This document shows, piece by piece, positions 33,794 to 42,664 of a DNA stretch of 43,743 nt. Origin of the DNA: Amycolatopsis pithecellobii. Lineage in GTDB: Bacteria > Actinomycetota > Actinomycetes > Mycobacteriales > Pseudonocardiaceae. Made by a program: the position numbers and the translations under genes. The DNA lies in NCBI RefSeq assembly GCF_009707865.1, contig NZ_WMBA01000067.1, positions 1 through 43,743 of the forward strand, given 5' to 3'. Positions within the stretch are counted from its first letter, which is position 1. Each line of letters opens with the position of its first letter. A model generated the notes under the pieces. That model was not told the origin of the DNA. It was given only the letters and a program-made list of their open reading frames with translations, and did no database searches.

Positions 33794-34153
33794 GTGAGTC
33801 AAGGCGAGCTTCCGAACGGGCAGACCGTGCGCGTCGTGGTGGAGAAGCAAGGTGAGGCGGCGGTGCTGGCGGTCTCCGGTGAGATCGACATGGTGACGGC
33901 TCCCGAGTTCGAGGAGCACCTGCTGAATGCGTTGCGCGGGAAGCCAGGCACCTTGATCGTCGATCTCTGTGACGTCGACTTTCTCGGGTCCGCGGGGCTC
34001 AGTGCGCTCGTGTCGGCGTACCGGCAGGCAGGCGATGAGACGAAGTTCCGTGTCGTCGCGAAGAGCAGCACGACGGTGCGGCCCTTGCAGCTGACGGGTC
34101 TGGATCAGCAGATCCCGGTCTTCGCGAGCCGCGAGGAAGCGCTCGCCGGCTGA
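33794..34153 (+). CDS. STAS-domain anti-sigma factor antagonist
   Basis: A 119-residue protein of the anti-anti-sigma (SpoIIAA/RsbV-like) family. AVLAVSGEIDMVTAPEFEEHL is the N-terminal strand-helix, and VDFLGSAGLSAL carries the conserved Ser66 that a partner kinase phosphorylates in this family. No RsbW-like kinase or partner sigma gene is adjacent. GTG 33794 lacks a clear ribosome binding site, and GATATT 6 nt upstream could be a -10 for a leaderless transcript. Confidence 0.88.
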   Translation: MSQGELPNGQTVRVVVEKQGEAAVLAVSGEIDMVTAPEFEEHLLNALRGKPGTLIVDLCDVDFLGSAGLSALVSAYRQAGDETKFRVVAKSSTTVRPLQLTGLDQQIPVFASREEALAG

Positions 34154-34252
34154 CGGGAGACGCCAAATAGTGCGTCACGGGATCGTTCCCGTGTCCAATG
34201 TGGACGAATTTACGGCTCTTGGTGCGGCGCGGTACCCCTTGCCTGCGTCGCC

Positions 34253-35140
34253 TCAGGCGTCGAGCGGGCGGTAGAAGTCGAGCAGTGCCGCGGCGAGCGC
34301 TTCCGGTGCCTCTTGCGCGACGAGATGGCCGACGCCGTCGAGCGTCACCGTCGTCACGTTCGCGGCGACCTGGTGCATCGTGGTGCTGGTGAAGTCGCCG
34401 CTGCCGGCGTCGACCGCGAGTACCGGCATGGTCAACGGCCGGTCCGTCAGGAGTCCCTTCAGTTCGTGGCCTTCCGTGAGCATCGAGCCGTAGATGCCTA
34501 CGGTGCCGCGGAGACCATCCGGACGGGAGTACACCCGGGTGAACTCGTCGACGTCGGCTTCGGTGATGGCACCCTCCGTGCCGCACATGGCGGGCAGTGC
34601 GAAGCCGGTGAGGAACGCGCGCTCCCGTCCGGTCAGCAGCATTTCCGGAATGCCCGGGGCCCCGAGGAATCCGATGTGCCACATGCCGCCGTTCGCCACG
34701 TCGGCGAACCGCTCGAGCCCGTAGCCGGGCAGCGCAGTCTCGATCGCCGCGAAGCTCCGGACGAGCTCGGGGGTGCCCGTGGCCAGGCGGACGGTCGCGA
34801 TCCCGCTGATGTCCTGCCCCGTCAGATGCACGGGCCCGAGGTCGAGGCGCACCAGCAGCGCGCGCAGGGTGTCGGCGAAGACGCTGCTGGTGTACTCGCC
34901 TGGCTTCGTGTCCGAGTCGCCGAACCCTGGCAGGTCCACCGCGATCACGCGGTGCTCGGCGGCGAGTAGCGGGATGAGTTTACGAAACGCCCACCAGGAT
35001 TCCGGAAAGCCATGTACCAGCAGGATCGGGGTACCGGCGTCGCCGGCGGTGACGTAGTGCAGGTCGGTGCCGGCGAGGGTGACGTGATGGTGTGTCACCT
35101 CGGGAATCGAGGCGCCGTGAGCGGTGCTTGCGGCGAGCAT
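34253..35140 (-). CDS. Epoxide-hydrolase-like alpha/beta hydrolase
   Basis: A 295-residue alpha/beta hydrolase. HGFPESWWAFRKL supplies the oxyanion region, and LTGQDISGIATV has Asp at the nucleophile elbow, as in epoxide hydrolases and haloalkane dehalogenases. The C-terminal VTLDGVGHLVAQEAPE has the catalytic His. ATG 35140 has AAGGAG 4 nt upstream. It is divergent from the MarR gene at 35228, with three MarR-like palindromes between them, and so is presumably repressed by MarR until an inducer binds. Confidence 0.9.
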   Translation of the reverse strand: MLAASTAHGASIPEVTHHHVTLAGTDLHYVTAGDAGTPILLVHGFPESWWAFRKLIPLLAAEHRVIAVDLPGFGDSDTKPGEYTSSVFADTLRALLVRLDLGPVHLTGQDISGIATVRLATGTPELVRSFAAIETALPGYGLERFADVANGGMWHIGFLGAPGIPEMLLTGRERAFLTGFALPAMCGTEGAITEADVDEFTRVYSRPDGLRGTVGIYGSMLTEGHELKGLLTDRPLTMPVLAVDAGSGDFTSTTMHQVAANVTTVTLDGVGHLVAQEAPEALAAALLDFYRPLDA

Positions 35141-35156
35141 GGTGCTCCTTCGTAGT

Positions 35157-35213
35157 TCGACAACCTGGTTGCCCAATACTAGCAACCAAGTTGTCGATAC
35201 GTCACCCTGGTTG
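35157..35213. promoter_or_regulatory. Three MarR operator-like palindromes
   Basis: CAACCTGGTTG (35161-35171) is a perfect 11-bp palindrome. CAACCAAGTTG (35183-35193) and CACCCTGGTTG (35203-35213) are variants spaced 22 and 20 bp, so they face the same side of the helix. The first two also form a larger inverted repeat: TCGACAACCTGGTTGC (35157-35172) against GCAACCAAGTTGTCGA (35182-35197). They overlap both divergent promoters (TAGTAT on the minus strand, TATACT on the plus). Confidence 0.75.
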
Positions 35214-35221
35214 CCTATACT
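35191..35221 (+). promoter_or_regulatory. Promoter of MarR gene (leaderless)
   Basis: TTGTCG (35191-35196), a 19-nt spacer, then TATACT (35216-35221). The MarR ATG is 6 nt beyond the -10 with no ribosome binding site, so the transcript is probably leaderless. The third palindrome lies between the two hexamers. Confidence 0.55.
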
Positions 35222-35227
35222 TCGGCC

Positions 35228-35701
35228 ATGTCCCGATCGGGTGCCGACCTCGCACTGCTCTTGCTGGGGGGTTTCCGTGCCCTCGCCGAGGAGGGCAGCG
35301 CCGAGCTTGCCGAGCGTGGCTACGACAAGATCCGCCCGATCCACGACTTCGCGATGCACTCGATCCTCGCGGGCGCCGACACCACGGCCGCGCTGGCCCG
35401 CGAGCTCGGTGTCTCGAAGCAGGCGGCGGCCAAGGTCACCGCGTTCCTCGAGGTGCACGGCTACGTCACCGGTGCCCCCGACCCGCGAGACAGCCGTCGC
35501 CGTCGGCTCACCGTCACGGACGCGGGCCAGGAGTTCGTTCAGACCGGGCAGCAGGTCTTCAACGACCTTCGCGACAGGTGGGCCGAGCGCATCGGCGTCC
35601 GTGAGCTCGAGCGGCTCGAGGACGCGCTCGAGGACCTCGGGGCCCGCGGCCCCACGCAACTCGACGCGCCCGGCTGGCTCGGCGGCACCTCGCCGGAGTG
35701 A
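35228..35701 (+). CDS. MarR-family transcriptional regulator
   Basis: A 157-residue winged-helix regulator. TAALARELGVSKQAAAKVTAF is the recognition region, followed by the wing PDPRDSRRRRLTVTDAG. It is divergent from the epoxide-hydrolase-like gene. Autorepression and control of the hydrolase through the palindromes at 35157-35213 is inferred. The inducer is unknown. Confidence 0.9.
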   Translation: MSRSGADLALLLLGGFRALAEEGSAELAERGYDKIRPIHDFAMHSILAGADTTAALARELGVSKQAAAKVTAFLEVHGYVTGAPDPRDSRRRRLTVTDAGQEFVQTGQQVFNDLRDRWAERIGVRELERLEDALEDLGARGPTQLDAPGWLGGTSPE

Positions 35702-35719
35702 GATCCGGAAAAGACACCG

Positions 35720-36677
35720 CTATCGAGACGTCATCCGGGCGTCGAAGAACTGGAGGATGCGCTCGGGGTGCCGCTGGAACCAGGTGTAGCCGTCCCAGCG
35801 GGCATTCGTGTGCTCGATCCAGAACATTTCTTTGTCCTCTGCTGCGACAGCGTCGTATATGGACTCGAGGTCCGACGGCACCACGAGGTGGTCGTCACGC
35901 ACGCCATAAGTCAGCGTCGGCAGGGTGACGGACGGAGCCCAGTGGATCGGGGAGGCCTCGGAGAGCGCGACGCTGGTCAATAGCCGCTGCCTCCTGTCGA
36001 TCTCCTCCGCGTACTGGGCCAACCCTGCGTCTGCCAGCTGACGTTCGAGGATCACCCGAGGGGACAAGAGCAGGGGGGGCCACGAGCGCTCGCACGTCCG
36101 AGAAGCCGGCCGGGTCGTCGTGGATCGCACGGAAAGTCGCGTTGGCCCCCATACAGCGGGCGAAAATGCCGATTCTCATTCCGGCGAGTTCAGGAGTGCG
36201 CCTGACGTAGTCCAGGGCACCGCGAACGTCGCGTCCCTCGAAGCGGAAAGCGGACTGCAGTCCCCCGTTCGCGGCAGCGCTCAAGCCGAAGTTGCGAAAG
36301 TCGAACGCCAAGACGTTGTACCCGGCGTCATGGAGCACCTTGTAGTCAGGGATGAAGTTGATGTCGTAGTCGTTTCCTGCGCCGAAACGCGACTTCCAAG
36401 GTTCGATGTTCGACGGAAACCCGGCACGGCTGAATCCGAAGGCGTGCGTGCAGATGATCAGCCGGTCGGACCCGCCGGCGGGAATGAGCCACGCCTCGAG
36501 CGGTGTGCCGTCGGTGGAGGGAAAGCTGAAATCTGTGAAGGCCATACCTTCTTCCGACGGAGTGTGGAGAAGAGGCGAGCGCGTCCCATAGGCGAGCCCT
36601 CGCGCGATCTGGTCGAGTGTCGCGCTGACGGCTGGGTCGATTGCCTCTACGCCGGCCGAGATGGTTGGGGTCGACAT
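35720..36677 (-). pseudogene. Frameshifted Cys-type alpha/beta hydrolase
   Basis: Homology runs from ATG 36677 (AAGGA 7 nt upstream) through YDINFIPDYKVLHDAGYNV and a nucleophile elbow GIFARCMGANA with Cys in place of Ser, as in dienelactone-hydrolase-like enzymes. After ALVAP the frame breaks and continues in another frame as LLLSPRVILERQLADAG to the stop at 35720. The break is at a run of seven G (36073-36079); removing one G restores a 318-residue ORF. It may be true decay or a homopolymer sequencing error. Confidence 0.8.
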
Positions 36678-36816
36678 GCTTGGTTCCTTCAGATGGGGAA
36701 GATCGGACATGTCAAATTTAGGCAAGGACTTTGGTTTAAGCTTGGTAATGGCCGTCGATTCTTTGCCAGATCCTTTCATTAGCGGCCGGTCAAGGCGTGA
36801 CGACGGGAGCGCATGA

Positions 36817-37683
36817 GTGCTCAGCGAACTGGCGGAGCTGGCCATCGAGGTCGCGGGCAATCCGCAGCGCCGCAAGATCGTGCCGGGACTCACCGTCTAC
36901 GTGGAGCGCGCCCCCACCTTCGCCACTCCCGTTGTGTTCGACCCCGTGCTCTATGTCGTGCTCCAAGGAGCGAAGCAATTGCTCCTCGACGACCGGATCG
37001 TGCGGTACGACGAGTCGCAACTCGTGATCGTGACGGTGAACCTGCCTGCATTGGCGCAGGTCTTGCGGGCGGCACCCGAGAACCCGTATGTCGCCGTCGA
37101 GGTACGTCTCGACCGGCACATGCTGGCGGAACTCATGCGGGATATCGGGGTCCCACCCTCGCCGTCGACGGAAGCGGTTTCGGTGCATCAGGCTCCCGCG
37201 GAGATCTACGACCCGCTCCGGCGTCTTCTCCTGCTCACCCGAGACCCGCGCGCTGCCACGCTGTTCGCATCCGGCACTGTGCGTGAGATGGCCTACCACG
37301 TCTTGGTCAGCCCACATGGTGGAGCACTGAGGCAGATGGCCACCTCTCACAGTCCGCTTGGCCAGATGGCACAAGCCACCGCGCTGATGGCGCAGAACCT
37401 CGCCAACCCGCTGGAGATGTCGCAGCTCGCGGGTCAGCTGGGCATCAGCATGACCAGCCTGCACCGGCACTTCAAGTCGGCGACCGGAATCAGTCCGATG
37501 ACCTACTACAAGCGTCTTCGCCTCCACGAGGCCCGTCGCCTGGGTGCCGGAGGGTCGTTCAATGTGACGGAGGCGGCGATGGCCGTCGGTTACGCGAGCG
37601 TCGCCCACTTCAGCCGCGACTACAAGCGCGCCTTCGGCCAAGCTCCGTCGCACGACTTTTCCTTACTGCGAAACCAAGGCTAA
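36817..37683 (+). CDS. AraC-family regulator (cupin N domain)
   Basis: A 288-residue regulator. The N-terminal domain fits the AraC_N cupin type (FDPVLYVVLQGAKQLLLDD). Two C-terminal helix-turn-helix units follow: MSQLAGQLGISMTSLHRHFK and VTEAAMAVGYASVAHFSRDY. GTG 36817 has CGGGAG upstream. It is divergent from the frameshifted hydrolase, its likely ancestral target, and convergent with the P450, with which its stop codon overlaps (37680-37683). Confidence 0.9.
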   Translation: MLSELAELAIEVAGNPQRRKIVPGLTVYVERAPTFATPVVFDPVLYVVLQGAKQLLLDDRIVRYDESQLVIVTVNLPALAQVLRAAPENPYVAVEVRLDRHMLAELMRDIGVPPSPSTEAVSVHQAPAEIYDPLRRLLLLTRDPRAATLFASGTVREMAYHVLVSPHGGALRQMATSHSPLGQMAQATALMAQNLANPLEMSQLAGQLGISMTSLHRHFKSATGISPMTYYKRLRLHEARRLGAGGSFNVTEAAMAVGYASVAHFSRDYKRAFGQAPSHDFSLLRNQG

Positions 37684-38882
37684 TAGGTTTGGCGGGTGGT
37701 GTGGAGGTCGACGGCGGTCACGGGCAGGGTCTCGAGTCCGCGGGCCGTGTTGTTCAGGTGCCGGGTCGGAGTGCCGATGTGGAACCGGTGGACTCGTTTG
37801 GCCAGCGCGCCGATGATCGACTGGGCCTCGATCCGGGCGAGGGCCTGCCCGGCGCAGGCGTGGGTGCCATAGCCGAAGCTCAAGTGGTCCGTGGGGTTGC
37901 GGGTCGCGTCGAAGCGGTCCGGCTCGGGGTAGTGTCGCTCGTCCCGGTTGCCGGAGCCGTACAGCACGAGCACCTGGGCGTCCGCCGGGATGGTGACTCC
38001 GCTGTCGAGTTCGACGCCCCGCGTGGTCTTGCGGCCGAAGACCTGGACAGGGGCGTCGTAGCGCAGGACCTCGTTGAGCGCGCTGGGGATCAGGCTCGGC
38101 TCGGCACACACGAGGTCCCACTGGTCGGGGTGGGTCGCGAACAGGTGGACGGCGTTGGCGATCGAAGTGATGGTGGTGTCGAGACCGGCCGCGGCGTAGG
38201 CGGCCAGCAGGGGGACGCAGGACTCGTGACGGATCCGGCCCTCGTCGGCGGCCTGGAAGATGGCTCGCCCCATGCTGCCGTCCTTGAGGTCCGCGGCGGT
38301 GAGGGTGCCGAGCCACCCGAACATTTCGCCGACCGAACCCATGCTTTCAGCGGTGCGGGCGTTCATCGGGCCGAGCACGGTGAAGGTGGCGTCGGCCGAG
38401 CGCAGCATGTTGGGGCGGGCGTCGTCGGGCAGGCCGATGAGGTCGAAGACGACCGAGAAGGGGAAGGCGGTCGCGAGGTCGGTGACGGCGTCGAAGGCCC
38501 CTTTCCGAATCACCTCGTCGACGAGCGCGTCGGCACGCTGGGCGATCTCCTGCTGTAGGGGACGTACGGAGCGGGGGCCTAGTCGCTCGGAGAGCACGGA
38601 ACGCAGCACGGTGTGGGCGGGCGGGTCGGTGGACAACACGGTTCCGATCACCATCTCGGCCACGGTCTCGTTCAGTGCGATCCCGCTTGCCGAAAAGGTC
38701 TCCCAGTCGCCGAGGGCGCGGCGCGCCGAGTCGTAACGGGGTAAGGCCCAGGCGTCGAGTGCGTCGAGTCGGACCGCAGGGCCCTGATCCCGCAGGACGC
38801 GGTAGGTCGGGTACGGATCCAGGAGAACGTCGTCGCTGAACAGGTCGACGTCGGAGTGGGGAACGCGGGCCGTGAGCGTCAT
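37680..38882 (-). CDS. Cytochrome P450
   Basis: A 400-residue soluble bacterial P450. The I-helix motif is AAGLDTT (231-237), ExxR is Glu271 and Arg274, and heme-binding FGYGTHACAG has Cys343 as the thiolate ligand. Such enzymes hydroxylate small or aromatic compounds with ferredoxin partners; no ferredoxin gene is adjacent. ATG 38882 has GGAGG 8 nt upstream, and TTGGCA-N18-TAGAGT (minus strand) fits as promoter. It is divergent from the GntR gene at 39003. Confidence 0.93.
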   Translation of the reverse strand: MTLTARVPHSDVDLFSDDVLLDPYPTYRVLRDQGPAVRLDALDAWALPRYDSARRALGDWETFSASGIALNETVAEMVIGTVLSTDPPAHTVLRSVLSERLGPRSVRPLQQEIAQRADALVDEVIRKGAFDAVTDLATAFPFSVVFDLIGLPDDARPNMLRSADATFTVLGPMNARTAESMGSVGEMFGWLGTLTAADLKDGSMGRAIFQAADEGRIRHESCVPLLAAYAAAGLDTTITSIANAVHLFATHPDQWDLVCAEPSLIPSALNEVLRYDAPVQVFGRKTTRGVELDSGVTIPADAQVLVLYGSGNRDERHYPEPDRFDATRNPTDHLSFGYGTHACAGQALARIEAQSIIGALAKRVHRFHIGTPTRHLNNTARGLETLPVTAVDLHTTRQTY

Positions 38883-38931
38883 TGCTGTCCCTCCGTGGAA
38901 ATGGTGGCCGGAGCCGGCCTGGTGGACTCTA

Positions 38932-38970
38932 ATCATCAGAAGACGATGATGCCAACTTTTCAAAGTTGGC
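38932..38970. promoter_or_regulatory. GntR/P450 divergent operator-promoter
   Basis: GCCAACTTT (38951-38959) and AAAGTTGGC (38962-38970) are perfect 9-bp arms with a 2-nt centre. The symmetry supplies both -35 elements: TTGGCA on the minus strand, 18 nt from TAGAGT (P450), and TTGGCG on the plus strand (38966-38971), 18 nt from TATGGT (38990-38995, GntR). A second repeat, ATCATC (38932-38937) and GATGAT (38945-38950), abuts it. Confidence 0.75.
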
Positions 38971-39002
38971 GCTGTCTCAAAATATCGCCTATGGTTTCTC
39001 TC

Positions 39003-39698
39003 ATGGTAAAGAGAGGTGGCTCGGGCACCCGGGCGGACGAGCTGTACGAGCGGATCCGTGCCGACATCTTCACGGCCCGACTGCAGCCGGGGCAGCGCTT
39101 GAAGTTCCCGGAGCTCTGCGAGAACTACGGCACCAGCGTGGGGCCGGTCCGGGAGGCGCTGACCAAGCTGGCGGGTGAGCGGCTGGTAGTTCTGCAGCCC
39201 CACCTCGGTTACGCCGTGACCGGGCTGTCGGCAGCCGAGCTGACCGAGCTGACGACGGTGCGGGTGGACGTCGAAGGGCTCGCCTTCCGCCGCGCGATGC
39301 TTCATGGGGACGACGTCTGGGAGTCGGAGGTCGTCGCCGCGCATCACCTGCTCGGGCTGCGCGATCGGCAGGTGGAGACCGACGGTCGGGGCGACGCGTG
39401 GTATCTGGCCCACGAGGCGTTCCATGCGGCGTTGCTGGCCGGGTGCGGCAACCGCAGGCTGATCGAGATCACGCGAGGATTGCGCGCGGAGACCGAGCTC
39501 TACCGCCGGTGGGCTGCGCCGATGCTGGAAGAGAACGAGCGTGACCCGGGTGCCGAGCACAAGGCTCTCGCGGAGGTCGCGGTGCACCGCGACATCGACC
39601 GTGGCGTGGAGCTCCTGCAGGACCACATCGCCTTCACTACACAGATGTTGCTGGGACAGCTTCTTCCCACGGACGTCTCCGCGATCGAGGCGGATTGA
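39003..39698 (+). CDS. GntR-family regulator with FCD domain
   Basis: A 231-residue protein. The N-terminal winged helix reads ELYERIRADIFTARLQPGQR, with YGTSVGPVREALTKLAGERL as the recognition region, and the C-terminal FCD ligand domain includes HEAFHAALLAGCGNRRLIEI. ATG 39003 fits a leaderless transcript (TATGGT 7 nt upstream); ATG 38991 is an alternative. It probably represses itself and the P450, and perhaps the following MhpA-like gene. FCD regulators usually sense carboxylic acids. Confidence 0.9.
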   Translation: MVKRGGSGTRADELYERIRADIFTARLQPGQRLKFPELCENYGTSVGPVREALTKLAGERLVVLQPHLGYAVTGLSAAELTELTTVRVDVEGLAFRRAMLHGDDVWESEVVAAHHLLGLRDRQVETDGRGDAWYLAHEAFHAALLAGCGNRRLIEITRGLRAETELYRRWAAPMLEENERDPGAEHKALAEVAVHRDIDRGVELLQDHIAFTTQMLLGQLLPTDVSAIEAD

Positions 39699-39779
39699 CA
39701 CCGCAGCCTCTGTTGCGCGCACCCGCGTGAACTGCATGTTTCCCCGATCAACGACGATCAGAACCAGAGGTACGACGAC

Positions 39780-41288
39780 ATGAGCGCACGCCCCGACGAA
39801 CACGTCGACGTGGCCGTCATCGGCTGCGGCGCAACCGGTCTGGCCCTCGCCCGGCTCCTCGAACTCGAGGGGCTCACGTTGGCGGTGATCGACCGCGGGC
39901 GGCTGCCGATGGCCCGCCCACGCGCCACCCACCTCGACGACGAGACCATGCGAGCCTTCCAGACCCTCGGCCTGCAGGAGCTGGAGAAGTCGTTCTCCCT
40001 CACCGGGGTCTACCGCCACTACGACGCGAAGTGGCGCACGGTCATGGCGATGGACATGAACCGCGGGGTGACCGAGCAGGGCTGGCAGTCGGACTACATG
40101 TTCCACCAGCCCGACTTCGAGAGCGTCCTGCGCGGGCACGCCCACAGCTACGAGCGGGCGAGTACCTGGTTCGGCTGGGAGGTCGTCCAGCTCGACGCGG
40201 TGGACGACGAGGTCGTGCTGAGCATGCGCGAGATCGCCACTGACCGGCCCTCCCGCGTCACCGCGTCGTACGTGGTGGGCGCCGACGGGGCGAACTCCTG
40301 GGTCCGCCGGTCCATGGGTGCCACGCGGACCGACCACCACGCGACCCACCGCTCGTTGATCGTCGACATCATGCCGCTCGTGGACGACGACCGGCTGGGC
40401 AGCCGGGACTCGTGGATCCAGGCCGCCATCCGCAACCCGCTGACCGTGATCCCCATCGCGGCCCCCCGGATGCGGTTCGAACTGATGCTGCGACCCGACG
40501 ACGACTCCGCCGAGTTCGAGCGCGCGGCGAAGGCCTACGAGGTGATCGCACCCTGGTTCGCTCCGCACGAGTACCGCCTGCTGCGCTGCGACGTCTACGA
40601 ATGGCGCTCGTTGACCGCCGACCAGTGGCGGTCCGGTCGGGTGCTCCTCGCCGGGGACGCCGCGCACACCATGCCGCCGCACCTGGGCCAGGGCATGTGT
40701 TCGGGTATTCGGGACGCCACCAACCTGGCCTGGAAGCTCGGTCGCGTCGTGCGGGGCGAGTCACCGGTCTCGCTGCTGGACACCTACCAGAGCGAACGAC
40801 GCCCGCACGTGCTGACCTACACCACGCTGGCCGCCCAGCTGGCGAACAAGATCGAGACGCTCGAGGCACCGGAGGAGGAGCCGCCGCTGTTCCAGGCTCA
40901 GACGTTGCGGCCCCCGCTCGGGCCTGGTGTTCTGGCTGCCACGGAGGGCGTGGCGGGGACGCTGAGCCAGCAGCCCCGCACCCCGGACGGCGAGCTGCTC
41001 GACGACGTCGTGGGCTACCGCTTCGCCCTCGTCGCCACCCCGGAAGCCCTCGCCGCTGCCAGCGCGGCCACGACAGAGCTGTGCGCGGTGCTGGATGTCC
41101 GGACGGTGGAGGCCGCGCCGGGCGCGGTCGCGGACTGGCTCTCGGGCCTCGGCGTGGCAGCCGTGCTCGTGCGGCCGGACCGCTACCTGTTCGGTGCGGC
41201 GGCCGGGCCCGCCGAAATGGACGCCCTGGTCGTGCGGCTCGGCGCGGCACTCGCGCCCACTCCGGTCGCGGCAGGGGAGGCGGGATGA
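39780..41288 (+). CDS. MhpA-like FAD aromatic hydroxylase
   Basis: A 502-residue class A flavoprotein monooxygenase of the 3-(3-hydroxyphenyl)propanoate hydroxylase type. VAVIGCGATGLALARLLEL is the FAD-binding start, VVGADGANSWVRR the DG motif, and VLLAGDAAHTMPPHLGQGMC the GD motif. The C-terminal extension is thioredoxin-like in relatives. It hydroxylates phenolic acids using NAD(P)H. The stop overlaps the start of the broken FAH gene (ATGA at 41285-41288), indicating an original operon. Confidence 0.88.
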   Translation: MSARPDEHVDVAVIGCGATGLALARLLELEGLTLAVIDRGRLPMARPRATHLDDETMRAFQTLGLQELEKSFSLTGVYRHYDAKWRTVMAMDMNRGVTEQGWQSDYMFHQPDFESVLRGHAHSYERASTWFGWEVVQLDAVDDEVVLSMREIATDRPSRVTASYVVGADGANSWVRRSMGATRTDHHATHRSLIVDIMPLVDDDRLGSRDSWIQAAIRNPLTVIPIAAPRMRFELMLRPDDDSAEFERAAKAYEVIAPWFAPHEYRLLRCDVYEWRSLTADQWRSGRVLLAGDAAHTMPPHLGQGMCSGIRDATNLAWKLGRVVRGESPVSLLDTYQSERRPHVLTYTTLAAQLANKIETLEAPEEEPPLFQAQTLRPPLGPGVLAATEGVAGTLSQQPRTPDGELLDDVVGYRFALVATPEALAAASAATTELCAVLDVRTVEAAPGAVADWLSGLGVAAVLVRPDRYLFGAAAGPAEMDALVVRLGAALAPTPVAAGEAG

Positions 41289-42044
41289 GGCTGGTCACGG
41301 GCGATCGACGAGGTGCGCGAAGCGTGCGACGAGGCCCTGCGCGCGGGGTGGGACGCCCCGATCGTGCACCCCAAGCCCACAGTGCAGCTCGTCGCCCCGC
41401 TACCTCGCCCGAACAGCCTGCGGGACTACCTCGTCGTCGAGGAGCATATGCGCGGATGTGTGGCTGCTGAGGTGGTCGGCGAGGTGCCCGACGAGTGGTA
41501 CCGGATCCCGGCCCATTACAAGGGCAACGTCGACGAGATCTACGGTCCGGACGACACCGTCCGTGGCCCGCTTATACCGACAAGCTGGACTACGAACTCG
41601 AGGTGTGCGCCGTGATCGGCGCGTCAGGTCGAAGGATCGCGGCCACGGACGCGAGCCGGCACATTGTTGGTTACACGCTCTACAACGACTGGAGCGCACG
41701 GGACATCCAGTCCCGGGAGATGAGCATCGGCATCGGACGAGTTCGACCGGCACACCTCCCACCTCCAGGCGCGAGTGGACGGCGAAGTGTGGTCCAGCGG
41801 CACACTCGCAACGATGCACTTCTCCTTCGAGGAGCTCATCGCGTGGACCAGCCAGGAGCAGACGCTGCGACCCGGTGACCTGCTGGGCAGCGGCACCGTC
41901 AGGAAGGGCTGCGGCGTCGAGATCGGTCGCTGGATCAGCCAGGGCAGTGTGGTCGAGCTCGAGGCCGAGGGCATCGGAGTGCTCCGCAACCAGGTGGGGC
42001 GCAGGGGTGAAGGACCTGCGCGCGTGGTCGACATCATCGCCTAA
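41285..42044 (+). pseudogene. Fumarylacetoacetate hydrolase-family gene, broken
   Basis: Collinear fragments in changing frames. MRLVT (41285-41299) is followed by loss of most of the N-terminal region. AIDEVREACDEALRAGWDAP resumes at 41301. A single-base deletion near 41566 shifts the frame to PAYTDKLDYELEVC and IVGYTLYNDWSARDIQ. About 20 residues are then missing near 41739, and the C terminus resumes as ARVDGEVWSSG and LRPGDLLGSGTVRKGCG to the stop. The family cleaves C-C bonds in meta-cleavage and acylpyruvate products. Confidence 0.8.
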
Positions 42045-42068
42045 GTCGACCCCAATTTCGTCTCGTCG

Positions 42069-42632
42069 TCAGTCGCCCTGTGTGTTCTGGTTCCGCATGC
42101 CTTGCCAGAGCAGATCGACGAGTTTGACGCTCTCGGTTCGTCGGTCGCCGTCCGATTTCAGCATGATCAACCCGCTCAGTGCTCGGAGTACCGTTCGGGC
42201 TTCGACGTCGGCGCGTATGGCGCCTGCGGTGACGTTGGCGTCGATCAGGCCGGCGACCGCCTGGGCGATCTTGTCGAACACCCCGTCGTGACCGTCGTTG
42301 CCGGCTGCTTGCAGCGCTCGGGCAAGCCCGCGTTTCGTGGCCATGTAATGCGCCAGGTGCTCGGTGACCCAGACGCGGAACGCGTCCGGGGGCTCATATC
42401 GCCGCAACAGAGCCGGGACCGCATCGACGAGGTCCTGGGCTTCGTGCTCATAGACGGCCAAGACGAGCGCTTCCGGCGTCGGAAACTGGCGATACACCGT
42501 GCCGACACCCACACCCGCTCGCTTGGCGACGGCATTCAGGGACAGCGCTTCACCTTCGGTGAGAGCCGCCACCGCGGTCTCCAGGATCCGCGTCCTGTTG
42601 CGTTGCGCATCCGCCCGCCTCTGACCAGGCAC
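42069..42632 (-). CDS. TetR-family transcriptional regulator
   Basis: A 187-residue regulator. The helix-turn-helix lies at LSLNAVAKRAGVGVGTVYRQ, with FPTPEALVLAVYEHE after it, and the C terminus matches the SBD-like TetR ligand domain. GTG 42632 has GGAGG 4 nt upstream. It is divergent from the aldehyde dehydrogenase; two GGATAAGnATCC palindromes between them are its likely operators. Confidence 0.9.
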   Translation of the reverse strand: MPGQRRADAQRNRTRILETAVAALTEGEALSLNAVAKRAGVGVGTVYRQFPTPEALVLAVYEHEAQDLVDAVPALLRRYEPPDAFRVWVTEHLAHYMATKRGLARALQAAGNDGHDGVFDKIAQAVAGLIDANVTAGAIRADVEARTVLRALSGLIMLKSDGDRRTESVKLVDLLWQGMRNQNTQGD

Positions 42633-42664
42633 GCCGCCTCCGTTCCCTCACCCGACACTTTACG

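Noticed and set aside
37680..40682. 1000-residue minus-strand open frame
   Set aside because: Only its last 400 residues are a P450; the rest is antisense to the GntR and MhpA-like genes, an artefact of high GC. The P450 has its own ATG and ribosome binding site at 38882.
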